Source: Mycolicibacterium sp. J2 (GTDB lineage Bacteria > Actinomycetota > Actinomycetes > Mycobacteriales > Mycobacteriaceae). Taken from it: 64,000 bases of DNA. Shown here piece by piece: positions 1-8,106 of the stretch. The DNA lies in contig NZ_JAPFPY010000017.1 in the NCBI RefSeq assembly GCF_026240945.1, positions 106,747-170,746 on the forward strand, read 5' to 3'. The notes under the pieces were generated by a model that was not told the DNA's origin, searched no databases, and saw nothing but the letters and a program-made list of their open reading frames with translations. Within the stretch, counting starts at the first letter, position 1; every line of letters starts with the position of its first letter. The position numbers were made by a program, and so were the translations under genes.

Positions 1-1
1 G

Positions 2-112
2 TTCTGCTGCCGGCCGGAGGCCACCCTGTTGACGCTGGTCGCCGCGCCGACCGGTGGGCCGGCGGTGGGCACCAGAGCCGGGCAGGCGTACCCGACCGTC
101 ACGGCACGGTGA
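2..112 (+). CDS. C-terminal end of an upstream gene (partial)
   Basis: The window opens inside a reading frame that ends at the TGA at 110-112. The 36 codons seen are almost all G/C in the third position, as expected for coding sequence in this genome. The stop overlaps the GTG start of the next gene by four bases (GTGA), the coupling style used throughout this window. The visible tail has no motif I recognise, so no function is given. The frame of the next gene is also open back to the window edge, which weakens the case. Confidence 0.4.
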   Translation, partial: FCCRPEATLLTLVAAPTGGPAVGTRAGQAYPTVTAR

Positions 113-1212
113 ACGCCGGGACGTTCAGCGACCGGAACCGACCGCGGACCTGGGTCGACAACGCCGTCCGGCTGATCGAGGCCGACGCGCGCCGCAGCGC
201 CGACACGCACCTGCTGCGCTATCCCCTACCCGAGGCGTGGGCCGGCGGGGTGGACGTACAGCTGTATCTCAAGGACGAGTCCACACATATCACCGGCAGC
301 CTCAAACACCGGTTGGCGCGTTCGCTGTTCCTATACGCGTTGTGTAATGGGTGGATCGGTGAGCACACCACCGTCATCGAGGCGTCGTCCGGATCGACCG
401 CGGTCTCCGAGGCCTACTTCGCCGCATTGCTGGGACTGCCGTTCGTCGCGGTGATGCCGCACTCGACCAGCGCCAGCAAGGTCAAGCTCATCGAATCACA
501 GGGCGGCCGTTGCCATTTCGTGGCGAAGTCGGCCCAGGTGTACGCGGAGGCCGAGCGGCTGGCGGCGGAGACAGGTGGGCACTACCTGGACCAGTTCACC
601 AACGCCGAACGGGCCACCGACTGGCGCGGCAACAACAACATCGCCGAGTCGATCTTCGATCAGATGCGGGACGAGGCCCACCCCATACCCGAGTGGGTGG
701 TGGTCGGTGCGGGCACCGGCGGGACCAGCGCGACCATCGGCCGCTACCTGCGCTACCGCCGCCACCCCACCCGGCTGTGCGTGGTGGACCCGGAGAATTC
801 CGCGTTCTACCCCGCCTACACGCAGGGGCGCGCCGATATCGAGACCGGTGCGTCGTCGCGGATCGAAGGCATCGGCAGGCCGCGGGTCGAGCCCTCGTTT
901 CTGCCGGGCGTGGTCGACCGGATGATCGCGGTGCCCGACGCCGCGTCGGTGGCGGCGGCGCGACACGTCAGCCGGGTGCTGGGCCGACGGGTGGGGCCAT
1001 CGACGGGCACCAACGTATGGGGGGCCTTCGGTCTGCTGGCCGAGATGATCGCCCAAGGCCGCAGTGGATCGGTGGTCACGTTGCTCGCCGACAGCGGCGA
1101 CCGCTACGCCGACACCTATTTCGACGACGAGTGGGTGAGCAGCCAGGGGCTCGATCCGTCCGGCCCGGCGTCGGCGCTCATCGAATTCGAACGGTCGGGG
1201 ACGTGGCCCTGA
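109..1212 (+). CDS. cds1: PLP-dependent L-cysteine desulfhydrase (Cds1-like)
   Basis: This 367-residue protein belongs to the fold-type II PLP enzymes (cysteine synthase family). Lys66 in ITGSLKHR is the expected Schiff-base lysine. The SGST loop at 94-97 and the GAGTGGT loop at 200-206 should hold the substrate carboxylate and the cofactor phosphate. The closest known relative is M. tuberculosis Cds1 (Rv3684), which degrades L-cysteine to pyruvate, ammonia and hydrogen sulfide; the position ahead of the tRNA-Pro/YqeY/MoxR block fits that orthologue. It lacks the regulatory domain of cystathionine beta-synthases. The GTG start overlaps the preceding stop. A synthase activity rather than a desulfhydrase activity cannot be excluded from sequence. 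Confidence 0.87.
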   Translation: MNAGTFSDRNRPRTWVDNAVRLIEADARRSADTHLLRYPLPEAWAGGVDVQLYLKDESTHITGSLKHRLARSLFLYALCNGWIGEHTTVIEASSGSTAVSEAYFAALLGLPFVAVMPHSTSASKVKLIESQGGRCHFVAKSAQVYAEAERLAAETGGHYLDQFTNAERATDWRGNNNIAESIFDQMRDEAHPIPEWVVVGAGTGGTSATIGRYLRYRRHPTRLCVVDPENSAFYPAYTQGRADIETGASSRIEGIGRPRVEPSFLPGVVDRMIAVPDAASVAAARHVSRVLGRRVGPSTGTNVWGAFGLLAEMIAQGRSGSVVTLLADSGDRYADTYFDDEWVSSQGLDPSGPASALIEFERSGTWP

Positions 1213-1310
1213 CTCTCGGCGCCCTGAACCTCGGCGCGGCCGGTCATGAAGAGCCACAACGCGGCGAAGGCGAAGAACCCGATGTAGATCATGGCGCCCA
1301 GTCCGGTCAT
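1116..1310 (-). CDS. possible small single-pass membrane protein
   Basis: A 64-codon frame starts at an ATG (1310) and encodes an uncharged helix near the N-terminus (about residues 4-23, GAMIYIGFFAFAALWLFMTG) followed by a polar tail. A weak purine stretch lies upstream. The 3' third runs antisense into cds1, so the tail may be a chance extension. The hydrophobic start argues for a real small membrane protein, but no family is recognised. Confidence 0.35.
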   Translation of the reverse strand: MTGLGAMIYIGFFAFAALWLFMTGRAEVQGAESQGHVPDRSNSMSADAGPDGSSPWLLTHSSSK

Positions 1311-1431
1311 TTCTGCCTCACTCCGTCGTATCGATGTGGGATCGATCAGGCCGTTCGGGCCTTCAGAATCTTCAACGCAGCCGATGCTCTAATTCTTTCC
1401 TAATCTTGGCAGTGATATCCGTCGCGACGCG

Positions 1432-1606
1432 GTGGTGTTTCTGCTGGCCGGACCCGTGCTGCTGCTGACCCGGCGGCTGCAGGGCCGCAAGGGCCGAGAG
1501 CACCCTGCGGGACGTGCATGCCCGCGGTGAGGTCGGCGAGATGGAGTACCGGGAGCGGCTGGCAGTGCTGCGCTCGACCAGACGGTCGTTGCGAAGGCCC
1601 CTCTGA
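1432..1606 (+). pseudogene. frameshifted SHOCT-domain membrane protein
   Basis: One frame (from GTG 1432) reads a hydrophobic helix, VVFLLAGPVLLLTRRLQGRK, and then stops at 1528-1530. A second frame, joined by removing one base near 1490, reads a typical SHOCT module (LRDVHARGEVGEMEYRERL) and stops at 1604-1606. In intact homologues the helix and the short C-terminal SHOCT helix pair lie in one frame. The arrangement therefore looks like a gene broken by a single-base insertion in the G-rich stretch. A sequencing error would look the same. Confidence 0.45.
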
Positions 1607-1659
1607 GCAGGCGTTTGGCTTCGCGGTACCCCAGTGCGATACGCTGTCGTGGCTTCACG

Positions 1660-1733
1660 CGGGGTGTGGCGCAGCTTGGTAGCGTGCTTCGTTCGGGACG
1701 AAGAGGTCGTGGGTTCAAATCCCGCCACCCCGA
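1660..1733 (+). tRNA. tRNA-Pro (anticodon CGG)
   Basis: The sequence folds as a full cloverleaf. The acceptor arms CGGGGTG (1660-1666) and CACCCCG (1726-1732) pair perfectly. The anticodon stem CTTCG/CGAAG flanks the loop TTCGGGA, with CGG at 1694-1696. The T arm contains GGTTCAAATCC. The discriminator is A1733 and CCA is not encoded. A proline tRNA at this place fits the mycobacterial gene order. Confidence 0.97.
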
Positions 1734-1824
1734 CAGAGTCGAGAGGCGAGCGAGCTTGCTCGTTCGCCCGAGGCGACGGAAGGGGTTGACGGCGCTCAGC
1801 GTCGGATACCCCGGCTGTGGGAAA

Positions 1825-1864
1825 GCAGAAGCTCTGATCGGCCTGGCCGGTCAGAGCTTCTTGC
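1825..1864 (+). terminator. strong hairpin after tRNA-Pro
   Basis: Arms of 17 bp (1827-1843 and 1845-1861, one G-T pair) can form a long stem around a minimal loop, without a T tract, as is common for mycobacterial terminators. A smaller 9-bp hairpin (1746-1754 with 1759-1767) lies between it and the tRNA. Together they should separate the tRNA transcript from the GGDEF gene. Confidence 0.6.
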
Positions 1865-1912
1865 ATTGCGGGTAGGTTCGCGTCATCGGGTGACGGGCAT
1901 GCGGAGGTCGCA

Positions 1913-2866
1913 ATGTGGAGGGCCAGATCGCTGGTCGGCGGCCACGGCGACGAGCTCAAACGGCGGATGCTGTTCTTTTCCCTTGCCGCCCTGCTGTTCC
2001 TCTATGGCTTGGCGGCGCTCACGTCGTATCTGGTGGACGTCCCCCGCACCGACGGGCGGGGCGAGCTGTTGGCCTGCGCCGCGGCGGCGCTGGGTCTGCT
2101 GCTCATCGCGCGTCCGCATCCGGGTGTCCGTCGGCAGGCGGCGACCATGGTGTGCCTTGTCGCGGCACCGATCCTGTCGCTGCTGTTCCACCGCGCGATC
2201 GAGGCCCAGGTGTGGTCGGTGGTACCGCTGATGTTCGCGGCGATCTTCATCCGGACCTGGTACCCGCCGGTGACCGCGCGTATCGCCACGGCGGCATTGA
2301 TCGGAGCCGCCATCGGCGCCCTGTTGATCGCCCCTGTCGCGGTACCGGAGCTGTGGCTGGTCATCTACGCCGTCAGCATTCTGGGCGCTCAGGAGGTGTT
2401 CGGGATCATCACCTCGGCGCTCATCGAGGCCGCCTTCCGCGATCCGCTCACGACGGTGTGGAATCGCACCGGCGTCGACGAGAATGCCCGCGTACTCACC
2501 GAACACGCGCGACGCACCCGAAAGCCGTTGGCCGTCCTGGTGTTCGACGTGGACGACTTCAAGTTGGTGAACGACATGCACGGCCATCCGGCAGGCGACG
2601 ACGTGCTGATCCAGGTGGCCGGGCAGCTGGCCGAGCGGGTGCCCGAACGCAGCGTCCTCGGCCGGATCGGTGGCGACGAATTCGTGGTGATCGTCGCCGG
2701 CCACGACCTGGCGAGCGCGCAGCGGCTGGCCGCTGAACTCGCGGCCGGACACCAGGTGGCGGTCTCTTACGGTGTCGCCGCCGGTGACCCTCGCCACGAC
2801 GACGTGCGAGCCCTTTTCGCCGGCGCCGATGACGACCTGTACCGGCGGAAACGGCTCCGCGGGTGA
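1913..2866 (+). CDS. membrane-anchored GGDEF-domain protein (putative diguanylate cyclase)
   Basis: A 317-residue protein with five or six hydrophobic helices in residues 20-165, followed by a GGDEF domain from about 175. The domain starts with DPLTTVWNR, has the metal-binding FDVDDFKLVND (211-221), and keeps an intact GGDEF active-site loop at 253-257. It probably makes cyclic-di-GMP at the membrane. The RxxD inhibitory site expected five residues before GGDEF is absent, so product inhibition of the usual kind is unlikely. The C-terminus ends close to the domain boundary. The ATG follows a strong GGAGGT at 1903-1908. What the membrane part senses cannot be told. Confidence 0.85.
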   Translation: MWRARSLVGGHGDELKRRMLFFSLAALLFLYGLAALTSYLVDVPRTDGRGELLACAAAALGLLLIARPHPGVRRQAATMVCLVAAPILSLLFHRAIEAQVWSVVPLMFAAIFIRTWYPPVTARIATAALIGAAIGALLIAPVAVPELWLVIYAVSILGAQEVFGIITSALIEAAFRDPLTTVWNRTGVDENARVLTEHARRTRKPLAVLVFDVDDFKLVNDMHGHPAGDDVLIQVAGQLAERVPERSVLGRIGGDEFVVIVAGHDLASAQRLAAELAAGHQVAVSYGVAAGDPRHDDVRALFAGADDDLYRRKRLRG

Positions 2867-2911
2867 CAACGGCGGGTTTGCCCACGACCGTTTGTGGCCA
2901 CCCTGCGTCGT

Positions 2912-3067
2912 ATGGAACAGCATCGGACGCCCCCTGCCACGCCAACGGATGCCACCGAGGCCACCGCCGAGCAACGCGAACTGCAGGAACAGCTGGATCA
3001 CCAGGCCGAGGACCCGGACGCGCCGGCCCGGTTCCAGAGCCGCCGCCAGATCGCCGACGAGACCTGA
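2912..3067 (+). CDS. small acidic hypothetical protein (51 aa)
   Basis: A short frame between the GGDEF gene and the kinase encodes a hydrophilic peptide rich in Glu, Gln, Asp and Ala (EQRELQEQLDHQAED in the centre) with strongly G/C-biased third positions. It ends 18 bp before the kinase start and may be co-transcribed with it. There is no convincing ribosome-binding site and no recognised domain; the peptide is predicted helical. Confidence 0.45.
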   Translation: MEQHRTPPATPTDATEATAEQRELQEQLDHQAEDPDAPARFQSRRQIADET

Positions 3068-3085
3068 AGCGCTTAGTCTTACGGG

Positions 3086-3946
3086 GTGTTCGAGGTCGGT
3101 GACATCATCTCCGGCTTCGTCGTCGAAGCCCATCTGGGTGGCGGCGGGGCGGCCGACGTGTACCGCGTCCACCGCACGGGCGATGCCCAGGCTTTGGCAC
3201 TCAAAGTCATCCACACCGACGCCACCAACCGTGATCTCGCACGGGAGCGGCTGACCCGCGAGTTCGCCATCGCCTCGACCCTGCGTCACCCCCACATCGT
3301 GGCCACCTACGAGCACGGCGAAACCCGCTCCGCGCAACCGCAGTTGTGGATGGTCATGCAGTATGTCGACGGTCCGTCGGCGTCGGTGTTGGTGCCGGCG
3401 GCCGGCCGCGATGCGGATGTCGAGGTGGTTGTCGCCGTGGCCGGACAGGTCGCCGGAGCCCTCGACTACGCGCACGCGATGGATGTCATCCACCGAGATG
3501 TCAAGCCCGCCAACATCTTGCTGTCCGCCGACCGTCGGCAGAGTTATCTCACCGATTTCGGCATCGCGCAACTGGCCGACGACGTGCGAACGCTGGCCAG
3601 CAACGGGCGGGTGCAAGGCTCCATCGCCTACGCCGCGCCGGAACTACTGCAGGGCCAGCAACTCACCGCCGCGACGGACCTTTATGCGCTGGCGTGCAGC
3701 ATGTTCGAGTGGCTCACCGGAGCGCCGCCGTTCCCCCGCGGCACGGCGTTCGCCATCACCTACGCGCACCTGCGCGATCCGGTCCCGGCCATCACCGTGC
3801 GCCGGCCGTGGTTACCCGGCTCGCTCAACGCGGTGTTCGCCAAGGCGCTCGCCAAAGACCCCGCCGCTCGTTATGAATCCTGCGCCTACTTCGTCGACAT
3901 CGTCGCCCGCACATTGCGCGGCGTCCCGGTACCGCAGCGATCCTAG
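3086..3946 (+). CDS. soluble serine/threonine protein kinase
   Basis: A 286-residue Hanks-type kinase domain with little else. The glycine loop LGGGGAADVY is at 17-26, the ATP lysine is K40 (ALKV), the catalytic loop HRDVKPANI is at 136-144, and the DFG motif is at 157-159. It lacks the transmembrane helix and sensor domain of most mycobacterial Pkn proteins, so it should act in the cytoplasm. All key catalytic residues are present, so it should be active. The GTG start sits 18 bp after the small acidic frame. Its substrate is unknown; the adjacent permease and GGDEF gene are only circumstantial hints. Confidence 0.88.
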   Translation: MFEVGDIISGFVVEAHLGGGGAADVYRVHRTGDAQALALKVIHTDATNRDLARERLTREFAIASTLRHPHIVATYEHGETRSAQPQLWMVMQYVDGPSASVLVPAAGRDADVEVVVAVAGQVAGALDYAHAMDVIHRDVKPANILLSADRRQSYLTDFGIAQLADDVRTLASNGRVQGSIAYAAPELLQGQQLTAATDLYALACSMFEWLTGAPPFPRGTAFAITYAHLRDPVPAITVRRPWLPGSLNAVFAKALAKDPAARYESCAYFVDIVARTLRGVPVPQRS

Positions 3947-4064
3947 GCCGCTCACCCTCGGTGGCGACGGGGCCGTGTAGCGCAATGTTTACATCGCCCG
4001 ACTTTCGCACCCGGCCCGACCGGCTTACGGTCGAGCAGTTACGCAGTCACCGATGGGGAGCGGG

Positions 4065-5537
4065 ATGACCACCGAATCGACGTACGACAATTCAGCACTG
4101 AGCCACGAGGACGAGGGCTATCACAAAGCCCTCAAACCGCGCCAAATCCAGATGATCGCCATCGGCGGGGCCATCGGCACCGGCCTTTTCATGGGCGCGG
4201 GCAGCCGACTGCACAGCGCCGGACCGGGCCTGTTCCTGGTGTACGCGGTGTGCGGCATCTTCGTCTTCTTCATCCTGCGCGCCCTCGGCGAGCTGGTGCT
4301 ACATCGTCCGTCCTCGGGCTCGTTCGTCTCGTACGCACGCGAATTCTTCGGCGAGAAAACCGCTTTCGTGACGGGCTGGCTGTACTTCTTCAACTGGGCG
4401 GCCACCGCGATCGTGGATGTCACCGCGGTGGCGTTGTACATGCACTACTGGGGGATGTTCGAAGCGGTCCCGCAATGGCTGATCGCCCTGATCGCCCTGG
4501 GCATCGTCCTGACCATGAACATCATCTCGGTCAAGCTGTTCGGCGAGATGGAGTTCTGGGCATCGATCATCAAGGTCGCCGCATTGGTGACCTTCCTCGT
4601 CGTCGGCATCGTATTCCTGGCCGGGCGGTTCGAGATCAACGGCCAAGCAACCGGTTTCAGCGTGATCGCCGATAGCGGCGGCATGTTCCCGGTCGGGATC
4701 TTCCCACTGGTGGTGGTGACCTCGGGTGTGATCTTCGCTTATGCCGCAGTCGAACTCGTCGGTATCGCGGCAGGCGAGACCGCGGACCCACCCAAAGTGA
4801 TGCCGCGGGCGATCAACTCGGTCATCGTGCGCATCGCGCTGTTCTACGTCGGCTCCCTGGTGCTGCTCGCCCTGTTGTTGCCCTACACCGAATTCCACAA
4901 GGGCGAGAGCCCATTCGTGACGTTCTTCTCCAAGATCGGCGTGCCTGCGGCCGGCGGCATCATGAATCTGGTGGTGCTGACCGCGGCGATGTCGAGCCTC
5001 AACGCCGGGCTGTATTCCACCGGGCGCATCCTGCGGTCGATGGCGATGAACGGCAGCGGCCCGGCCTTCACGGCGAAGATGAACCGCAATGGTGTCCCGT
5101 TCGGCGGGATCGCCCTCACCGGGGCCCTGACACTGCTCGGCGTGGTGCTCAACCTGTTCGTCCCCGAGGATGCCTTCAACATCGCGCTGGACCTCTCCGC
5201 GCTGGGCATCATCTCGACGTGGGCCATGATCGTGGCCTGTCAGCTCCAGCTGTACCGCTGGGAGCGCAAGGGCATCCTGGCGCGGCCGGCGTTCCGGTTG
5301 CCGGGCACGCCGTACACGGGCTACCTGACGCTGATCTTCCTGGCCGCGGTGACCGTACTGATGTGTTACGAGAACATCTGGAACCTCATCGCGATCATCG
5401 TGCTGGTCCCGATGCTGATCGGCGGCTGGTACGCGGTGCGAGGCAAGGTGACGGCGATGGCGGCCCAGCGCATGGGCTACACCGGTGACTACCCGGTGGT
5501 CCCGCAGCCGCCGATTCCCGAAGGTCCGGGCGAGTAA
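4065..5537 (+). CDS. ansP: amino acid permease, L-asparagine permease type
   Basis: A 490-residue APC-superfamily transporter with about 12 membrane helices. It starts its first helix with AIGGAIGTGLFMGAG and carries the family block RALGELVLHRPSSGSF. Stretches such as SPFVTFFSKIG and the MNLVVLTAAMSSLNAGLYSTGRILRSMA segment match E. coli AnsP closely. It probably imports asparagine by proton symport; GABA or other amino acids are possible. I chose the ATG at 4065 because GGGGAG lies at 4055-4060; an in-frame ATG at 4053 has no such site. No metabolic partner gene is adjacent. Confidence 0.85.
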   Translation: MTTESTYDNSALSHEDEGYHKALKPRQIQMIAIGGAIGTGLFMGAGSRLHSAGPGLFLVYAVCGIFVFFILRALGELVLHRPSSGSFVSYAREFFGEKTAFVTGWLYFFNWAATAIVDVTAVALYMHYWGMFEAVPQWLIALIALGIVLTMNIISVKLFGEMEFWASIIKVAALVTFLVVGIVFLAGRFEINGQATGFSVIADSGGMFPVGIFPLVVVTSGVIFAYAAVELVGIAAGETADPPKVMPRAINSVIVRIALFYVGSLVLLALLLPYTEFHKGESPFVTFFSKIGVPAAGGIMNLVVLTAAMSSLNAGLYSTGRILRSMAMNGSGPAFTAKMNRNGVPFGGIALTGALTLLGVVLNLFVPEDAFNIALDLSALGIISTWAMIVACQLQLYRWERKGILARPAFRLPGTPYTGYLTLIFLAAVTVLMCYENIWNLIAIIVLVPMLIGGWYAVRGKVTAMAAQRMGYTGDYPVVPQPPIPEGPGE

Positions 5538-5633
5538 CCGGTGCACCGAGACCCCGGCGCCCTTGACGGGTGTCGAGCATCACCGGCACCGCGACGGTCT
5601 CCCGGTTGACCGGCTCGCGGACGCTATCCCAGA

Positions 5634-5852
5634 ATGTTTTACGTGGGTAAACGCACGGAGGAAGATCAGCTGAACGACGTGACAACGCGGCTGCTGGAAA
5701 AGTACTCCGGTCTGCCTGCCGAACACGTCACCGCCGCCGTCGCCGACGCCCACAAGCACTTCGTCACCAGCACGGTGCGCGACTACATCGCCCTGCTCGT
5801 CGAGCGCCGTGCCATCGCCAACCTGACGAGCCGCCCTACAGCCGCGCCCTGA
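5634..5852 (+). CDS. small three-helix-bundle (DUF3562-like) protein
   Basis: A protein of up to 72 residues with the pattern of mycobacterial three-helix-bundle dimerisation proteins: LLEKYSGLPAEHV, then a helix ending in FVTSTVRDYIALLVERRA. The function is unknown; members are small cytoplasmic helical proteins. The start is uncertain. ATG 5634 lacks a ribosome site, while GGAGGA at 5657-5662 precedes in-frame CTG 5670 and GTG 5679, so the real protein may be about 57-60 residues. The 3' end overlaps the convergent YqeY gene by 17 bp. Confidence 0.75.
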   Translation: MFYVGKRTEEDQLNDVTTRLLEKYSGLPAEHVTAAVADAHKHFVTSTVRDYIALLVERRAIANLTSRPTAAP

Positions 5853-6300
5853 CGGCCGCGGACAGCCGCGACCCGTCGGCCTTACCTGCGGCGATCGTCG
5901 TGGCCGCCTTCATCACCTGGCCCATCTGACGCATCCCCGGCCGCTCGCCGATCTCCTCGGCGACCTGTGCGATCGCGGTGTCGACCACGTCGGCGAGTTC
6001 GGCCTCGGTCAGCGGTGTCGGCAGGTACTCGTCGATCACCCTGGCCTCGGCGTGCTCGTTGGCGGCCAGTTCCCCTCGGCCGTTCTGCGTGTAGATCTCC
6101 GCGGCCTCGGCCCGCTTCTTGGCTTCCCGCGCGAGGACCTTGAGCACGTCGTCATCGGAGAGTTCGCGCGCCTGCTTACCCGACACCTCCTCGGCCCCGA
6201 TCGATGCGATCAGCATCCGTAGCGTCGCCGTCCGCAATTTGTCCTGTGCTTTCATCGCCGCGGTGAGATCCGCACGAAGCCGGTCTTTCAATTCCGCCAT
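5836..6300 (-). CDS. GatB/YqeY domain protein
   Basis: A 154-residue single-domain YqeY protein beginning MAELKDRLRADLTAAMKAQD, with the conserved block EYLPTPLTEAEL and a C-terminal MGQVMKAA segment. The fold is the tRNA-binding tail domain of the GatB/GatE amidotransferase subunits, here as a stand-alone protein. Its exact role is not established. It matches Rv3688c in length and position. The start at 6300 was preferred over an upstream in-frame ATG (6348) because the family begins at this methionine. Confidence 0.9.
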   Translation of the reverse strand: MAELKDRLRADLTAAMKAQDKLRTATLRMLIASIGAEEVSGKQARELSDDDVLKVLAREAKKRAEAAEIYTQNGRGELAANEHAEARVIDEYLPTPLTEAELADVVDTAIAQVAEEIGERPGMRQMGQVMKAATTIAAGKADGSRLSAAVRARL

Positions 6301-6377
6301 GGCTGCGACGCTACGCCTGCTGGGGCCGACACCCGGATACGTTGTCAATTACCCGAGTCGACTACAGGATGGTGGCC

Positions 6378-7457
6378 ATGTACAGCGATCCCGGCGGGTA
6401 TGGGAGCCAGCCCCGCCCGGTCTACCCGCCGCCCGGCTACGGTGGCCCTCCCGGGTATCCCGGCTATCCGGGGCCACCGCCGGAACTCAAACCGGGCATC
6501 ATCGCGCTGCGTCCGCTGAACCTGTCCGACATCTTCAACGGAGCCTTCGCCTACATTCGGGCCAACCCCAAGACCACCCTGGGTCTGACCACCATCGTGG
6601 TGGTGATCGCCCAGGTGTTCGCGCTGCTGTTCCAGATCATGCCGCTGGCCAACAGCGGTGTGCTGCACGCCACTTCCACCGGCGAGGAAGCACCCGCAGT
6701 GGCACTGCTCGGCCCCACCCTGGGCACCCTGGTCGGGGCCACTGTCACCTGGATCTCGGGCATCGTGCTGGCCGGGCTGCTGACCGTCATCGTGGGCCGC
6801 GCCGTCTTCGGATCGGGCATCACCATCGGCAAGGCGTGGCAGCGGTTGCGCGGCCGGGTGTGGGCACTGCTCGGCTTCACCGCCCTCGAGGCGGCGGGCG
6901 CCGTATTGCTCATCGGGGTCGCGGCCGGGCTCACCGCCGTGGCGGTCGTGGTGGGCGATGCCGCCGCGGGTTTTCTGGTCGGCATCCCGCTACTGCTCGG
7001 CGTCGTCATCCTGGTGGTGTATCTGGGCACCATGCTGAGCTTCGTGCCGCCGCTCATCGTGCTGGAGCGGCTCCCCATCCTCGCTGCGGTGCGGCGCTCG
7101 TTCGCGTTGATCCGGCACGATTTCTGGCGCGTGTTGGGCATCCGTTTACTGGCCACCTTGGTGGCGGCCATGATCGCCGGCGCGGTGGCGGTGCCGTTCA
7201 GCTTCGGCGGCCAGATCCTGCTGTTCGCCTCCGAGACCACCGCCGCCATGGTGGCCGGTTTGGTGCTGGTCTCCGTGGGTGGGGCGATCGGGCAGATCCT
7301 CACCTCGCCCTTCACCGCGGGGGTGGTTGTCTTGCAATACGCTGACCGCCGGATCCGAGCGGAGGCCTTCGATCTGGTGTTGCAGTCAGGTGCCGTTGCC
7401 GGGCCGGTCGCCCCCGCGGACAGTACCGATCATCTGTGGCTGACCCGCCGGCCCTGA
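6378..7457 (+). CDS. proline-rich N-terminus, multi-pass membrane protein (Rv3689-like)
   Basis: The first 40 residues are rich in Pro, Gly and Tyr (YPPPGYGGPPGYPGYPGPPP), followed by a conserved cytoplasmic start (IIALRPLNLSDIFNGAF) and about six membrane helices. It is the first gene of a packed set running through DUF4129, DUF4350, MoxR and DUF58, with one base before the next start. Such membrane proteins often accompany MoxR-type chaperone operons. The biochemical role is unknown. ATG 6378 was chosen with AGGATGG upstream; ATG 6369 is three codons earlier. Confidence 0.85.
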   Translation: MYSDPGGYGSQPRPVYPPPGYGGPPGYPGYPGPPPELKPGIIALRPLNLSDIFNGAFAYIRANPKTTLGLTTIVVVIAQVFALLFQIMPLANSGVLHATSTGEEAPAVALLGPTLGTLVGATVTWISGIVLAGLLTVIVGRAVFGSGITIGKAWQRLRGRVWALLGFTALEAAGAVLLIGVAAGLTAVAVVVGDAAAGFLVGIPLLLGVVILVVYLGTMLSFVPPLIVLERLPILAAVRRSFALIRHDFWRVLGIRLLATLVAAMIAGAVAVPFSFGGQILLFASETTAAMVAGLVLVSVGGAIGQILTSPFTAGVVVLQYADRRIRAEAFDLVLQSGAVAGPVAPADSTDHLWLTRRP

Positions 7458-7458
7458 C

Positions 7459-8106
7459 GTGTCCGGACTCGACATCGACAGCGACGCCGCCCACGAGGCG
7501 GCGCTACGTGAACTGAGCAAGCCCATCTACCCGAAACCGTCACTGGTCGACCAACTGTGGGCCTGGCTCGAGGCCCTGCTCTACCGGGTGTTCAGTGCGG
7601 GTTCCTCGGTGCCCGGCGGATGGATCACCATCGGTTTGCTGTCACTGCTGGTCGTCATCGCGGCGGTGGTGTCGATCCGGGTGGCCATGCGCACCATGCA
7701 CACCCGGCGCGGCGCTGAGGGCGCGCTGTTCGACGGTCACCAGCTCGGCTCCGCCGAACACCGCGTCCTGGCGCAACAGTCCGCCGTGCAAGGGGATTGG
7801 GCAGCCGCCATCCGGCACCGGCTCCGCGCCGTCGCGCGCCGACTGGAGGAGACCGAGGTGCTCGACCCGGAACCCGGGCGCACCGCCACCGAACTTGCCC
7901 GTGACGCGGCCGCCGCACTACCCGATGTGCGCGACGAATTGAGCCGCGCCGCCGAGGTTTTCAACGACGTGACCTACGGCGCGCGCACGGCGACCGAGGC
8001 CGGCTACCGGGTGATCGCCGACCTGGACGACCGTTTGGACCGGGCCGCGGCCGCCCCACCGGACACGCCGAGCGTCCTACCCGATACCTGGGTCCCGGTG
8101 CGATGA
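7459..8106 (+). CDS. DUF4129 membrane protein
   Basis: A 215-residue protein with a soluble start, one membrane helix (about 55-75, ITIGLLSLLVVIAAVVSI) and a C-terminal DUF4129 domain containing HRLRAVARRLEE and ELSRAAEVFNDVTYG. DUF4129 proteins recur beside MoxR and DUF58 genes in actinobacteria and are thought to belong to the same membrane complex; the function is unproven. The GTG start lies one base after the previous stop and the end overlaps the next gene by four bases, so the five genes are almost certainly one transcript. Confidence 0.88.
   Translation: MSGLDIDSDAAHEAALRELSKPIYPKPSLVDQLWAWLEALLYRVFSAGSSVPGGWITIGLLSLLVVIAAVVSIRVAMRTMHTRRGAEGALFDGHQLGSAEHRVLAQQSAVQGDWAAAIRHRLRAVARRLEETEVLDPEPGRTATELARDAAAALPDVRDELSRAAEVFNDVTYGARTATEAGYRVIADLDDRLDRAAAAPPDTPSVLPDTWVPVR

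Noticed and set aside
1746..1767. 9-bp hairpin just after the tRNA as an attachment site
   Set aside because: No duplicated tRNA 3' end or integrase gene is found within the window, so integration at this tRNA is not supported.
1883..3616. 577-codon open frame on the minus strand across the GGDEF and kinase genes
   Set aside because: It runs antisense to two well-supported genes, has no recognisable domain and arises from high G/C third positions.
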